A stretch of 64,000 nucleotides of DNA from JBCCQH01 sp039024435 (GCA_039024435.1 JBCCQH010000017.1:1-64000); one strand, 5' to 3'. Shown: positions 26,449-36,054, numbered from the stretch's first letter. Made by a program: numbers and translations. Notes: generated by a model not told the origin, from the sequence alone.

Positions 26449-28725
26449 TCAATCATCGTTGTTTCTGGGGCCGTTGCGGCGCTCACCACCACCGCGGCGG
26501 TCTCTGCCGTCCCGGCCTCCCCGGCGGTCGCGGCCTCCGCGACGATCACCGCCCCGGCGGTCACCTCCGCGGCGTCCTCCCCGGTCGCCCCGCGGGCGCT
26601 CTTCCCAGCCTTCCGGCTTAGGCAGCAGCGCTCGGTGGCTCAAGCGGAACTTTCCCGACTTCTCGTCGATGCCGATCAGTTTGATCTCAATCTCCTGTCC
26701 CACACTCAGGACCCCTTCCATGCTCGGGAGGCGTTCGTAGGAAATCTCGGAGATGTGCAGCAAGCCTTCACGGCCCGGCATAAACTCCACAAATGCACCG
26801 AAGTCTTTAATCGACTTGACTGTGGAGGTGTAGACCCCACCGATTTCCGGCTCGGCGATGATGTTTTTGATCATCTGCCGGGCAGCTTCCAGCTTCTCCA
26901 GGTCGTTCGAGTAGATGGTGACGATACCTTTGCCGTCGACTTCTTCCAGGTTGACCGTCGTTTCGGTCGAGCGCTGGATTTCCTGGACGATCTTTCCGCC
27001 TGGGCCGATCACCGCACCGATCATGTCGGTTGGGATTTCCATGCTTTCGATGCGCGGTGCGTAAGGCGAAAGTTCGGTGCGCGGCTCAGCGAGGGTTTCC
27101 AGCATCTTGTCCAGGATGTGGAGGCGCCCGCCTTTGGACTGTTCGAGCGCGTTGCGCAGAATCTCGTAAGACAGCCCTTTGATTTTGATGTCCATCTGAC
27201 AAGCCGTCAGACCTTTTTTGGTGCCCGTGACTTTGAAGTCCATGTCACCAATGAAGTCTTCATCACCCAGAATATCGCTCAATACGGCGTATTTGCCCGT
27301 CTCCTGGTCGGTGATCAGCCCCATCGCGATGCCCGAAACCGGGGCCAGTACCGGCACCCCTGCGTCCATCAGGGCGAGAGAACCGCCGCAGACCGAAGCC
27401 ATGGAGCTGGAGCCGTTGGATTCAAGGATATCGGAAATGACGCGAACCGTGTATTCGTAGTCTGCCGGCATCATGATTTTCAGGGCGCGCTCGGCTAGGT
27501 TACCGTGGCCGATCTCGCGGCGTCCCGGTCCGCGCAAGAAGCGGGCCTCACCGGTAGAAAACGGCGGGAAATTGTAGTGCAGCATGAAGCGCTTCTTGCC
27601 CTCTACCGTCGCTCCGTCGATGGTCTGCTCGTCGAGCTTTGTACCCAGGGTGACAGTGCAAAGGCTTTGGGTTTCCCCCCGGGTAAACACGGCCGAGCCG
27701 TGGGTCCGGGGCAAGTAGCCCGCATCGCACCAGATATCACGGATTTCGTCGAGCTTCCGGCCATCCAGCCGCGTCCCGCTCAGCGTTTTGTTCCGTACCA
27801 AGGTCTTGTGGAGATCCTTGAGGATCATCGGACCTTCTTTTTCAATTTTGGCGATCTCTTCTTCGTCCTCCACTCCTTCGAGCAGAGCCTCTTTGAGTTC
27901 TTCTTTGATCTCGGAATAGCGCTGAGAGCGCTCTTGCTTCGCGGAAGGACTGTCGACCATTTCCTGCACCTTGTCCTTCACGAGGCCGTGGACCTTCGTC
28001 GTCAGTTCTGCGTCCAACTCAAACGTCTCGTACTCACGAATGACGATGCTCAGCTCTTCCCGCATTTCCTGCTGCACTTTGTTGAGCATGCGGCAGGACT
28101 CGTGGGCGGCAATCATCCCGTCGAGGAATTGCTCCTCGGAAATTTCTTTCATCTCCCCTTCCACCATGACGATGGAATCGTTGGTTGCCGCGACCATGAT
28201 GTCCATTTCTATACCCTCCATCTCCTGGTAGGTGGGGTTGATGATGTACTCACCATCTTTGAGGCCCACCCGGACTTCGGTAACAGGATCGTGAAACGGA
28301 ATGTCCGACACCATCAATGCAGCGGAAGCAGCGAAGCACGCCAGCGCATCCGACTGCTCTACGCGGTCAGCAGAGATCAACTGAATGATGACCTGAGTTT
28401 CCGAATGGTAGTCTTTGGGAAACAGCGGACGCAATGCGCGGTCGACAAGACGCGAAGTCAGAATTTCGCTTTCGCCGAGGCGACCTTCCCGTTTGAAAAA
28501 ACCGCCCGGGATCTTTCCAGCCGAGGAGTACTTCTCGATGTAATCTACCGAAAGCGGCAAAAAATCGACGTCCCGCGGCTCTTTGGCGGAGACCACAGTG
28601 GCGAGCAACATTGTGTCGCCACAACGAACGACAACCGCACCATCGGCTTGTTTGGCCAGACGTCCGGTTTCAATATGGATTTCCTTACCGTTGGGTAAGG
28701 TTACCGTCTTTTGTATGTGATTCAT
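26449..28725 (-). CDS. pnp: Polyribonucleotide nucleotidyltransferase
   Basis: The 758-aa protein shows two RNase PH domains (about 1-230 and 310-540), a KH domain with IPTDMIGAVIGPGGKIVQEI (about 550-600) and an S1 domain with GVYTSTVKSIKDFGAFVEFM (about 620-690). The catalytic core near residue 490 has GDEDFIGDMDFKVTGTKKGL. It degrades RNA from the 3' end with phosphate in the degradosome. The last 50 residues are an Arg/Gly-rich tail with repeats such as RRGGDRRGGDRRGGRDRRGG. It follows rpsO, the usual order. Confidence 0.97.
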   Translation of the reverse strand: MNHIQKTVTLPNGKEIHIETGRLAKQADGAVVVRCGDTMLLATVVSAKEPRDVDFLPLSVDYIEKYSSAGKIPGGFFKREGRLGESEILTSRLVDRALRPLFPKDYHSETQVIIQLISADRVEQSDALACFAASAALMVSDIPFHDPVTEVRVGLKDGEYIINPTYQEMEGIEMDIMVAATNDSIVMVEGEMKEISEEQFLDGMIAAHESCRMLNKVQQEMREELSIVIREYETFELDAELTTKVHGLVKDKVQEMVDSPSAKQERSQRYSEIKEELKEALLEGVEDEEEIAKIEKEGPMILKDLHKTLVRNKTLSGTRLDGRKLDEIRDIWCDAGYLPRTHGSAVFTRGETQSLCTVTLGTKLDEQTIDGATVEGKKRFMLHYNFPPFSTGEARFLRGPGRREIGHGNLAERALKIMMPADYEYTVRVISDILESNGSSSMASVCGGSLALMDAGVPVLAPVSGIAMGLITDQETGKYAVLSDILGDEDFIGDMDFKVTGTKKGLTACQMDIKIKGLSYEILRNALEQSKGGRLHILDKMLETLAEPRTELSPYAPRIESMEIPTDMIGAVIGPGGKIVQEIQRSTETTVNLEEVDGKGIVTIYSNDLEKLEAARQMIKNIIAEPEIGGVYTSTVKSIKDFGAFVEFMPGREGLLHISEISYERLPSMEGVLSVGQEIEIKLIGIDEKSGKFRLSHRALLPKPEGWEERPRGDRGGRRGGDRRGGDRRGGRDRRGGRDGRDRRGGGERRNGPRNNDD

Positions 28726-28770
28726 AAGTATTTGTCGTTAAGAGGATGGCATTTCCTATAAATAGAAAAA

Positions 28771-28791
28771 GGGAATTACTTCCTAATTCCC
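28771..28791 (-). terminator. rpsO terminator
   Basis: The minus strand reads GGGAATT-AGGAAGT-AATTCCC followed by TTTTT. The hairpin overlaps the rpsO stop codon and precedes pnp by about 45 nt, so it probably attenuates read-through from rpsO into pnp. Confidence 0.8.
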
Positions 28792-29051
28792 AATTCTTTG
28801 ATAATTGCCCGATAACGTGTGATGTCTTTCTTGATGAGGTAGTCGAGCAGCCTTCTTCTCTTACCGACCATGCGGAGCAGCCCGGTACGGGTGGAGATGT
28901 CTTTCTTGTTGCTCCGGAGGTGTTCCGTGAGGTGATTGATGCGGTAGGTCAACAGGGCGATCTGTGCTTCCGGAGAACCGGTGTCGGTCTCACTTTTGTT
29001 GTGCCCGTACCGCTTGAAGATTTCTTTTTTGGTCTCGTTATTGAGGTACAT
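28776..29051 (-). CDS. rpsO: 30S ribosomal protein S15
   Basis: The 91-aa product matches S15 throughout, for example DTGSPEAQIALLTYRINHLT and STRTGLLRMVGKRRRLLDYL. S15 binds the 16S rRNA central domain in the small subunit. It lies upstream of pnp with a promoter at 29105-29136 and a terminator at its end. Confidence 0.98.
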   Translation of the reverse strand: MYLNNETKKEIFKRYGHNKSETDTGSPEAQIALLTYRINHLTEHLRSNKKDISTRTGLLRMVGKRRRLLDYLIKKDITRYRAIIKELGIRK

Positions 29052-29104
29052 ACGTCTAAAATGTAGCTTTTCTTCTTACTTTTCTTTCTTCTTTTTTCGA
29101 AACG

Positions 29105-29136
29105 CAAATATAGGTATCCTTCCCCGGATTTCCCAA
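29105..29136 (-). promoter_or_regulatory. Candidate rpsO promoter (Bacteroidetes type)
   Basis: On the minus strand the -7 box is TATATTTG (complement of 29105-29112). A TTG lies 21 nt further upstream (complement of 29134-29136). Spacing is two longer than the ideal 19. It precedes rpsO by about 55 nt. Confidence 0.55.
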
Positions 29137-29245
29137 TGTTTTTCCCACCGCAAACCCTTCCTATTTCATCGTCCCTGGGACACTACCGCTTTGTGGGAAT
29201 TGGTGAGGACAAATTGGCCAAAAACTCTCTTGGAAGGGCTCAAAT

Positions 29246-30208
29246 TCAGGCATAAATCCACTTTTCGAGCGAGTACTTCAAGGTTGAGCGCGCCGAGCGC
29301 CAAAAATACCGGTTCAATTCTACCGCCATGGAGGGTTCCATGTAGCAGTTGATCACACACCCTTCACACTTGGGATGCCGCCCTTCTTGCGCGATTTCGG
29401 CCTGCACTGCCGGTCTCCGGTACAGTTCTTCCAGGTTGCCGTTGATCGGGATCGCTTCCAAGCCCAGGTGATAACAGGGCAGAATCAGTTTGTTTTCCGG
29501 GCTTATGACCACCGTAGCGCTCCCCGCTTTGCAGATGGGATCGGACACCCGATTGCCTCCTTGCAGCCGCAGATCCAGAAACGATTGGTTCAGGTAGATA
29601 TTGGGCCGGGAAGCCCAAGCCCGCAATCGCTCCAAAGTCCGGCGGTTCGGCTCCCCGCCCACCCCTTGGTACTCAAACAGCGGATTTAGAATCACTACCA
29701 AGCCTTCCTGGCGGGCAAACCGCTCGTACACCTGCGGCAATTCATCCACGTTCTCATCCGATACAGTAAACAAAATGTCCGGTCGCTCCCCCAATTCCCG
29801 AGCCACCCCGATGGACCGGAGCAAATGATCGTAGCACCGCACCCCCCGTGAAGCATTGTGCTTTTCCCGATCCACCGAATCCAGACTGAAGTGCAACATG
29901 TCCACCAATCCCGCCAGCCGTCCGGCATACTTGGGATACAGTAAGGTGTTGGTGGTGACGGTGGTGATGAAGCCCAAGTTTTTCGCCAATTGGAGAAAAT
30001 CGGGCAGTTTGCGGTGCAAAAGCGGCTCTCCCCCGGTAAAATCGACCACCCGGACGCCCAGGCGTCGCAGCGCGGCTAGGTTTTCCGCCACGTTTTCCGC
30101 AGTAACGTAAGGGGAAGGCTTTTCCCAAATGTCACAAAAGCTACAGGACGCATTGCACCGGTACGTGAGGTAATAGTTGCAGAGGACCGGATGATTGATC
30201 AGGCGCAT
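29246..30208 (-). CDS. Radical SAM protein with SPASM-like C-terminal cysteines
   Basis: The 320-aa protein has the radical SAM CxxxCxxC motif in CNASCSFCDIW (residues about 17-27) and the DFTGGEPLLHRKLPD glycine motif. C-terminal cysteines (around KLILPCYHLG and CEGCVINCYMEPS) suggest a SPASM or twitch auxiliary iron-sulphur cluster. Such proteins modify peptides or assemble cofactors; the substrate is unknown here. No small precursor peptide is apparent next to it. It lies between rpsO and accD, 28 nt from accD. Confidence 0.85.
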   Translation of the reverse strand: MRLINHPVLCNYYLTYRCNASCSFCDIWEKPSPYVTAENVAENLAALRRLGVRVVDFTGGEPLLHRKLPDFLQLAKNLGFITTVTTNTLLYPKYAGRLAGLVDMLHFSLDSVDREKHNASRGVRCYDHLLRSIGVARELGERPDILFTVSDENVDELPQVYERFARQEGLVVILNPLFEYQGVGGEPNRRTLERLRAWASRPNIYLNQSFLDLRLQGGNRVSDPICKAGSATVVISPENKLILPCYHLGLEAIPINGNLEELYRRPAVQAEIAQEGRHPKCEGCVINCYMEPSMAVELNRYFWRSARSTLKYSLEKWIYA

Positions 30209-30236
30209 GACGCGGCGGAAAAGGTGGCAAAGGCGG

Positions 30237-31085
30237 CTATTTGAGCTTGAGCATCTTGATCAAGCTGTGGATTTTGCCCCGCAATTCTTTGCGGTGGGTA
30301 ATGAAATCCAGGAAACCGTGCTCCAGGACAAATTCGGAGCGCTGAAAACCTTTGGGCAGATCCTTGCCAATGGTTTCCTTGATCACCCGAGGACCAGCAA
30401 ATCCGATCAAGGCATTCGGCTCGGCGATGTTAAAATCGCCCAGCATCGCAAAACTGGCGGTGACCCCGCCCGTCGTTGGATCGGTGAGCAGCGAGAAATA
30501 GGGAATCTTTCGTGCCGAAAGCAGCGCCAGCTTTCCGCTGACCTTGGCCATTTGCATCAGACTCAACGCCCCTTCCATCATCCGAGCACCGCCACTCTTC
30601 GAAATGATCATGAACGGTAACTCGTGCTCCATGCAGTAATCGATGCTCCGCGCCAGGCGTTCACCCATCACCGAGCCCATGCTCCCGCCGATGAAACGGA
30701 AATCCATGGCCGCGACGACGATTTCCTCTTCTCCGATGGCGGAATGGACGACCCGAATGGCCTCCTCCAAATCGGACTTCTTCCGGGACGCAGCAATCCG
30801 GTCCGGATAGGTTTTCGTGTCTTCAAATTCCAGGGGATCCGCCGGCATCAATTCGGAAAATAGTTCAGTCATCTCCGCTTCACCAAACAGAATATTGAAG
30901 TATTCCTTGCTGCCGATCCGGTGGTGATAAGTGCACTCGGGACAGGTGTAAAGGTTTTCGGCCAATGCGCGCTGATGGACGGCCGCTTTGCACTCGGGAC
31001 ATTTCGACCACATGCCATCCGGCGCTTCGGTCTTGTCTTCGGTCCGCGTTAAAATGCCGTCTTTAACTCTTCTGAACCAACTCAT
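30237..31085 (-). CDS. accD: Acetyl-CoA carboxylase carboxyltransferase beta subunit
   Basis: The 282-aa protein has the zinc ribbon Cys29-x2-Cys32...Cys48-x2-Cys51 (CPECKAAVHQ and CPEC). It continues with YFNILFGEAEMTELFSELMP and the crotonase-like transferase fold with MIISKSGGARMMEGALSLMQ and DPTTGGVTASFAMLGD. With AccA it transfers carboxyl from biotin to acetyl-CoA, the first step of fatty acid synthesis. It has its own candidate promoter at 31115-31145. Confidence 0.97.
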   Translation of the reverse strand: MSWFRRVKDGILTRTEDKTEAPDGMWSKCPECKAAVHQRALAENLYTCPECTYHHRIGSKEYFNILFGEAEMTELFSELMPADPLEFEDTKTYPDRIAASRKKSDLEEAIRVVHSAIGEEEIVVAAMDFRFIGGSMGSVMGERLARSIDYCMEHELPFMIISKSGGARMMEGALSLMQMAKVSGKLALLSARKIPYFSLLTDPTTGGVTASFAMLGDFNIAEPNALIGFAGPRVIKETIGKDLPKGFQRSEFVLEHGFLDFITHRKELRGKIHSLIKMLKLK

Positions 31086-31102
31086 ACATCCAAATTAATT
31101 CG

Positions 31103-31145
31103 AAAGTTGAACTTTAAAAGTAGGAAATGCATACCTGTTTCCCAA
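31103..31145 (-). promoter_or_regulatory. Candidate accD promoter with an overlapping palindrome
   Basis: On the minus strand TTG (complement of 31143-31145) is followed after 20 nt by TACTTTTA (complement of 31115-31122). A perfect palindrome AAAGTT-G-AACTTT (31103-31115) overlaps the downstream edge of the -7 box, as an operator would. Confidence 0.4.
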
Positions 31146-31232
31146 AACGGGGTTCGGTTTTATTTTTCCACACACGACGGTCCCGTGACCAGAAAATTAG
31201 GGCCAAATTAACTTAAAAATGCCGAATTTCAA

Positions 31233-33548
31233 TTATTTTTTCTTGCGCCCACGGCCCCGCTTGGGCTTGTCTTTTTGTTCCTCATACAATTTCTTGCAGT
31301 CCTCCAAAGTCAATTCTTCGGCCTTCATGTCCTTGGGGATCTTGATGTTTTTGCCCTGCATCTTGATGTAGGGTCCCCAGCGGCCATTGAGCACCTGACC
31401 TTCTTCCCCGAAGTCCTGGATAATTTTGTTGCGGTCCGCTTCCTTTTTCGCCTCGATCAGTTCGATGGCGCGTTCCAAGCCGAGGTTGTACGGATCTTCT
31501 TCTTTGGGAATGGACACAAACAGTTTGCCCAGTTGTACGTAGGGACCGTAACGTCCTACGTTTACTTTGATGTCCTGCTCGTCCATGTTGCCCAGGATGC
31601 GCGGCAACCGGAACAGATCGATGGCGTCTTCCAACGTAATGGTATCGAGCCGCTGATCGCTGCGGAGACTGGAATATTTCGGCTTAACTTCGTCTGATGT
31701 TTCCCCGAGCTGCACAAACGGCCCGTACTTTCCAAACTTGGCGTAGATCGGCTCGCCGTTCTTGGGATGCTCACCCAGATAGCGCTCTTTGGAGACGCGG
31801 TCAGCCTCCTCTTTGGTGATTTCTACGGTTTCGGCAAAGTCTCCGTAGAAATTGCCGATCATGTTGTTCCAGATCTTCTTGCCGGATGCGATTTCGTCAA
31901 ATTCTTCTTCGACTTTCGCGGTAAAGCGGTAGTCCAGTACTCCCGGGAAGTGGTCGATTAGAAAATCCGTTACCAACATCCCCAGATCAGTGGGAAAGAG
32001 CTTGTTTTTTTCGGCGCCGGTGATTTCGGTGTCTTTGCGCTCGGAAACTTCGTCGCCGGCAAGTTTTACCACGTTGTAATGGCGCTCATTGCCTTCACGG
32101 GTTTCCTTGGAGACGTAATTTCGCTTCTGAATCGTCGAAATCGTCGGTGCGTAGGTCGAAGGCCGTCCGATCCCTTGTTCTTCCAGCTTTTTCACTAAGC
32201 TGGCTTCCGTGTAGCGGGGCGGATGCTTCGAGAAGCGTTCGCGGGCCTGCAGAAAATCCAATTGCAATTTTTGTCCAATGGTCAGCGGAGGCAACACCCC
32301 CGAATTGTCATCGTCACCGTCTTCTTCATCCCGACCTTCGAGGTAGACCTTGAGGAAACCTTCAAACTTCAGCACCTCGCCCGTAGCTACCAAATTGCGT
32401 TCGCTGCTGCTGATGCCGATGGTCGCGGTGGTTTTCTCCAAAATCGCATCGGCCATCTGCGACGCCACCGTACGCTTCCAGATCAATTCGTAGAGCCGCT
32501 TGGCGTTGCGGTCCCCCGGCGCTTCTTGCCGGTTCATGTCCGTCGGGCGGATGGCTTCGTGGGCTTCCTGCGCGGAATCCGACTTGCTTTTGAACTGGCG
32601 GACTTTGTGGTATTCCGCACCGTACAGGTCGGTCACTACCTGTTTGGCCTGATCAATTGCGAACCCGGATAAACTCACACTATCGGTACGCATGTAAGTG
32701 ATGAAACCAGCTTCGTACAGGCCCTGGGCCACCCGCATCGTTTGGGCGACCGAAAAACTCAACTTCCGGCTGGCTTCTTGCTGCAAGGTACTTGTGGTAA
32801 ATGGCGCCGCTGGGGTTTTCTTCCCGGGGCGCGTCTCCAGATTCGTGATGTTAAAATCCGCTCCGACGCACTCTTGCAAAAAGGCCCGGGCCTCTTCAAT
32901 TGTCGGAATGCGATTTTTCAGTTGGGCCTTGAGCTTGACCCCGCCTTCCAAACGGAATTCGGCGGTGATCCGGAAGGAACTCGTGGCGGTAAAGTCGATG
33001 ATGTCCCGTTCCCGCTCCACGATCAGCCGCACCGCCACTGACTGTACCCGACCGGCCGAAAGACCAGTCCGAACTTTCTTCCATAGGACAGGAGACAGAT
33101 TGAATCCCACGATCCGATCCAGTACCCGCCGGGCCTGCTGGGCATTTACCAAATCCTGATTGATTACCCGCGGATTGGCCACTGCATTGGTGACCGCTTT
33201 CTTGGTGATTTCGTTGAAGACCACGCGGCGCGCGGTGGGAATATCGAGGCCCAAAACCTCCGCTAAATGCCAGGAGATGGCCTCTCCCTCGCGGTCCTCA
33301 TCCGTTGCGAGCCAAACCGTCTCCACTTCCTTTGCGAGCTTCTTGAGTTCGCGGATCACTTCCTTCTTATCGGAAAGCACTTCGTATTTCGGCGTGAAGC
33401 CCTGGTCGTAGTCGATGGCATCGTCACCCTTAGGTAAGTCTCGTACATGGCCAAAACTGGCCTTTACGACAAAGTCTTCTCCCAAATATTTTTCGATGGT
33501 CTTCGCTTTGGCTGGCGACTCGACAATCATTAAGTTCTTCTTTGGCAT
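31233..33548 (-). CDS. topA: DNA topoisomerase I (type IA)
   Basis: Starting at ATG 33548 (MPKKNLMIVESPAKAKTIEK), the protein is 771 aa. A TOPRIM domain opens it (SPAKAKTIEKYLGEDF and LATDEDREGEAISWH), and the active-site tyrosine is near residue 285 in FITYMRTDSVSLSG. C-terminal repeats (KFGKYGPFVQLGE, VGRYGPYVQLGKLF, RWGPYIKMQGKNI) replace the zinc fingers of E. coli TopA, as usual in this phylum. It relaxes negative supercoils. The in-frame extension up to 33674 is not family-like. Confidence 0.97.
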   Translation of the reverse strand: MPKKNLMIVESPAKAKTIEKYLGEDFVVKASFGHVRDLPKGDDAIDYDQGFTPKYEVLSDKKEVIRELKKLAKEVETVWLATDEDREGEAISWHLAEVLGLDIPTARRVVFNEITKKAVTNAVANPRVINQDLVNAQQARRVLDRIVGFNLSPVLWKKVRTGLSAGRVQSVAVRLIVERERDIIDFTATSSFRITAEFRLEGGVKLKAQLKNRIPTIEEARAFLQECVGADFNITNLETRPGKKTPAAPFTTSTLQQEASRKLSFSVAQTMRVAQGLYEAGFITYMRTDSVSLSGFAIDQAKQVVTDLYGAEYHKVRQFKSKSDSAQEAHEAIRPTDMNRQEAPGDRNAKRLYELIWKRTVASQMADAILEKTTATIGISSSERNLVATGEVLKFEGFLKVYLEGRDEEDGDDDNSGVLPPLTIGQKLQLDFLQARERFSKHPPRYTEASLVKKLEEQGIGRPSTYAPTISTIQKRNYVSKETREGNERHYNVVKLAGDEVSERKDTEITGAEKNKLFPTDLGMLVTDFLIDHFPGVLDYRFTAKVEEEFDEIASGKKIWNNMIGNFYGDFAETVEITKEEADRVSKERYLGEHPKNGEPIYAKFGKYGPFVQLGETSDEVKPKYSSLRSDQRLDTITLEDAIDLFRLPRILGNMDEQDIKVNVGRYGPYVQLGKLFVSIPKEEDPYNLGLERAIELIEAKKEADRNKIIQDFGEEGQVLNGRWGPYIKMQGKNIKIPKDMKAEELTLEDCKKLYEEQKDKPKRGRGRKKK

Positions 33549-33799
33549 ATCGTTCCCGTTAGCGTCTAAGCTCCTAAAGAACGCAGCAAGTGGACGAAAA
33601 GTTTTGTCCCTGTCGCCCCACCGTTGCTCAGTTGCGCCTTCCAGTGAATTGAATGCCGAAATTTTGGTGGTCAAAAGATCGACCTCTCACTCGGCCGGAT
33701 GACCGTTTTGCCCCGGGCAAGAGGATTTTCCGGGTCTTGAAAGATGGTCCTCCGCGCTCCGCGTTGGTCTCTCCCAATTTTTCCCGTACTTCGTCTCCC

Positions 33800-34231
33800 A
33801 TGTCTCCACCCGCCATCTACATCCACGAAGCCACCACCGATTCAGAATTCGACGCGGTCTTTGCGATCCGCGAAGAGGTGTTTCAAGAAGAGCACCAAAT
33901 CAAAGCCGATGATGAGTTGTACGGCAATGACCACATTTCCCATCACTTTTTGGCGGAGGTGGACGGACAATTCGTGGGCACCGGACGGTGGCGGATCAGT
34001 CTCGGCGGCAAGGTGCGCATGGAGAGACTGGCGGTGCGTCCGGCATTTCGCGGGCGGGGAATTGCCCGGGTCCTCATGGAACACATGCTACGCAGGGTGC
34101 CGCAAAACCGGGAAGTCTACCTGCACGCCCCGCTCGATACCGTAGGCTTCTACCAGAAGCTAGGCTTCCGTTCGCGGGGGGATTCGTTTTTGGAAGCCGG
34201 CTTGGAGCACATTGAGATGTCCAAAATGTAA
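33800..34231 (+). CDS. GNAT-family N-acetyltransferase (ElaA-like)
   Basis: The 143-aa protein starts at ATG 33800 (MSPPAIYIHEATTDSEFDAV). It has IREEVFQEEHQIKADDE, the acetyl-CoA binding segment AVRPAFRGRGIARVLMEHML near 75-95 (Q/RxxGxG/A), and LHAPLDTVGFYQKLGF near the end. Substrate unknown. It is divergently arranged to topA and has no operon partner. Confidence 0.8.
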   Translation: MSPPAIYIHEATTDSEFDAVFAIREEVFQEEHQIKADDELYGNDHISHHFLAEVDGQFVGTGRWRISLGGKVRMERLAVRPAFRGRGIARVLMEHMLRRVPQNREVYLHAPLDTVGFYQKLGFRSRGDSFLEAGLEHIEMSKM

Positions 34232-34259
34232 CCCGGGAAAACTATTTTTCCGTTACTTT

Positions 34260-34280
34260 TTGCCCGGAGTATCCGGGCAA
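34260..34280. repeat. Inverted repeat between the GNAT gene and comEC
   Basis: Perfect 9-bp arms TTGCCCGGA and TCCGGGCAA flank GTA. There is no downstream T-run on either strand, so it is a weak terminator candidate or an operator. Confidence 0.35.
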
Positions 34281-34449
34281 AGTATGGCGCGCAGGCGCAC
34301 GAGGGCCCGATTTGCTCGTGTTATTCCCCGCATTTTTTCGGTGGGATCACGTTACCGGCCGGTAAATTTTTCCATGGGCCCGCGCGCGGGAAACTTTACT
34401 TTCGGAGTGTTCTGCAATTCCTTCGCGCTGAACCCCTGATTTCATTGCC

Positions 34450-36054
34450 ATGAAATACGGATCGCATCCCCTCGTCGGGATCTCGTGCGCATTTGCCCTC
34501 GGAATTGCCGTTTCCCCTCACCTACCGATTGAAGCTACGCTGGTCCTTCTGCTGGGATTGCCCGCCGCAATTGCGCTTTATCTCGCCGGTCGCCGCCGAC
34601 TCGGCCCATTTCCTCAGTATGTCTTCCTAGCTGCTCTGCTGCTGGGCGTGACCGGTCTCGGAGCGCTGTCCGCGACCCGGGCCGCCTGGCGCCCGGCAAA
34701 CGCCATCGAACGTGCAACCGGAAGCCGGATCGAGGTGGTGGGGATCGCGCAGGAGGATGCCCGCCCCACGCGGTTTGGCCGCAAGGTTGTGGTGAAATGT
34801 CAGGGGGCAAATGCGGGAAAACTCCTTGTCTATCTCCCGGCGAGCGGTCCGCGGGTCGAAAGGTTTGACGTCGTACACTTGACCAGCAAAATTCAAGGAG
34901 CCGCGCCTAAGTCGGCGAGTTACGCCGCTTACCTTCGCAACCAGGAAATTTTTGCTACGGCGCGGGCCGAGCAGTTCCGCATTGCGGGGAAGGGGGACCA
35001 CTGGCTGCGCCCGCTGGCGGATTTGCGGCGGGAACTGGGGCGGCAGATTCGCCGGATCATGCCGAGTGAGACGACGGGGGGATTGGCGGTGGCGATGCTT
35101 TTGGGGGACCGCTCGGGGCTGGATCCAGAGTTGCGCACCCACTTTTCGCGGGCAGGCCTGGCGCACGTGCTGGCGATTTCGGGCCTGCACGTAGGAATTG
35201 TATTTGTCTTTCTGGGGCACTTGTTGCGGTTCCTGGCGGTAAGTCCCCGGGGTATTCAGTGGCGGGCGGCGCTGGTCATCACCTTGCTGATCGGCTACAC
35301 CTTGCTCACCGGTGCGAGTCCTGCGGTCTGCCGAGCGGTTTTGATGTTGTCGATGCTTGAGCTGGGCAAGCTGTTCTCGCGGCGGCGCAATGGGTTAAAT
35401 ACCCTGGCGGCCGCAGCGCTGGTACAGTTGGTGGCCGATCCGCTGCTGCTCCACAATGTCGGCTTTCAGCTCTCTTATGCGGCGGTTGCCGGCATTTTGC
35501 GGCTTGCCCCGGCCATCACCGAACAACTCGGGCGGGCCTATCCCACCTGGGGATTTGCCCTGAAAAGCAGCATCGCAGTGTGTTTGGCCGCGCAGTTGAC
35601 CACCGCCCCGCTCATTGCCGTACATTTTCAGCAATTCCCAACCTATTTCCTGTTGAGCAATCTGATACTGCTCCCGATTGTGTCTCTGACCGTCAATTTG
35701 GGCGTCGGAGGACTGTTGTTGCTTTGGGTTCCCGGGCTGCGTGAGATTGTTTTTGGGGTGCTGGACTTTCTGCTTGCGGTGGTGATCGAGCTCAGTGCAC
35801 GAATTGCGACACTGCCAGGAGCGGTTGTGGAAAAATTATCTTTGGCAGATCCGGCGATGTACTTGTTTCTGGGTATGGTATTGCTCATTTTGGCTGGGAT
35901 TTTTCATCGGGAATTGCGGATTTGGGCCACTAAAACGGTGGTTTCGTTTCCCCAAGCGGGAATTCCTAGCGAGACCCGGCTCGGGACGTGGGTGCGCACC
36001 GCCGGTGTGATCAGCGGGGTGAGCATTGTCGTCTTTGGCTTTCTGCTGGCGTGA
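34450..36054 (+). CDS. comEC: ComEC/Rec2-type competence membrane protein
   Basis: The 534-aa protein has an N-terminal DUF4131-like part with several membrane helices and an extracellular OB-like stretch (residues 60-180). The competence-domain signature follows at 215-250: MLLGDRSGLDPELRTHFSRA then GLAHVLAISGLHVGIVFVFL. Further helices carry GYTLLTGASPAVCRAVLMLS. It forms the inner-membrane channel for single-stranded DNA uptake. Full-length ComEC proteins often carry a C-terminal metallo-beta-lactamase domain; here the protein ends after the membrane region, so that domain is absent. Confidence 0.85.
   Translation: MKYGSHPLVGISCAFALGIAVSPHLPIEATLVLLLGLPAAIALYLAGRRRLGPFPQYVFLAALLLGVTGLGALSATRAAWRPANAIERATGSRIEVVGIAQEDARPTRFGRKVVVKCQGANAGKLLVYLPASGPRVERFDVVHLTSKIQGAAPKSASYAAYLRNQEIFATARAEQFRIAGKGDHWLRPLADLRRELGRQIRRIMPSETTGGLAVAMLLGDRSGLDPELRTHFSRAGLAHVLAISGLHVGIVFVFLGHLLRFLAVSPRGIQWRAALVITLLIGYTLLTGASPAVCRAVLMLSMLELGKLFSRRRNGLNTLAAAALVQLVADPLLLHNVGFQLSYAAVAGILRLAPAITEQLGRAYPTWGFALKSSIAVCLAAQLTTAPLIAVHFQQFPTYFLLSNLILLPIVSLTVNLGVGGLLLLWVPGLREIVFGVLDFLLAVVIELSARIATLPGAVVEKLSLADPAMYLFLGMVLLILAGIFHRELRIWATKTVVSFPQAGIPSETRLGTWVRTAGVISGVSIVVFGFLLA

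Noticed and set aside
26449..26600. CRISPR-like repeats in the GC-rich region
   Set aside because: The repetition is coding sequence for the Arg/Gly tail of PNPase, without spacers.
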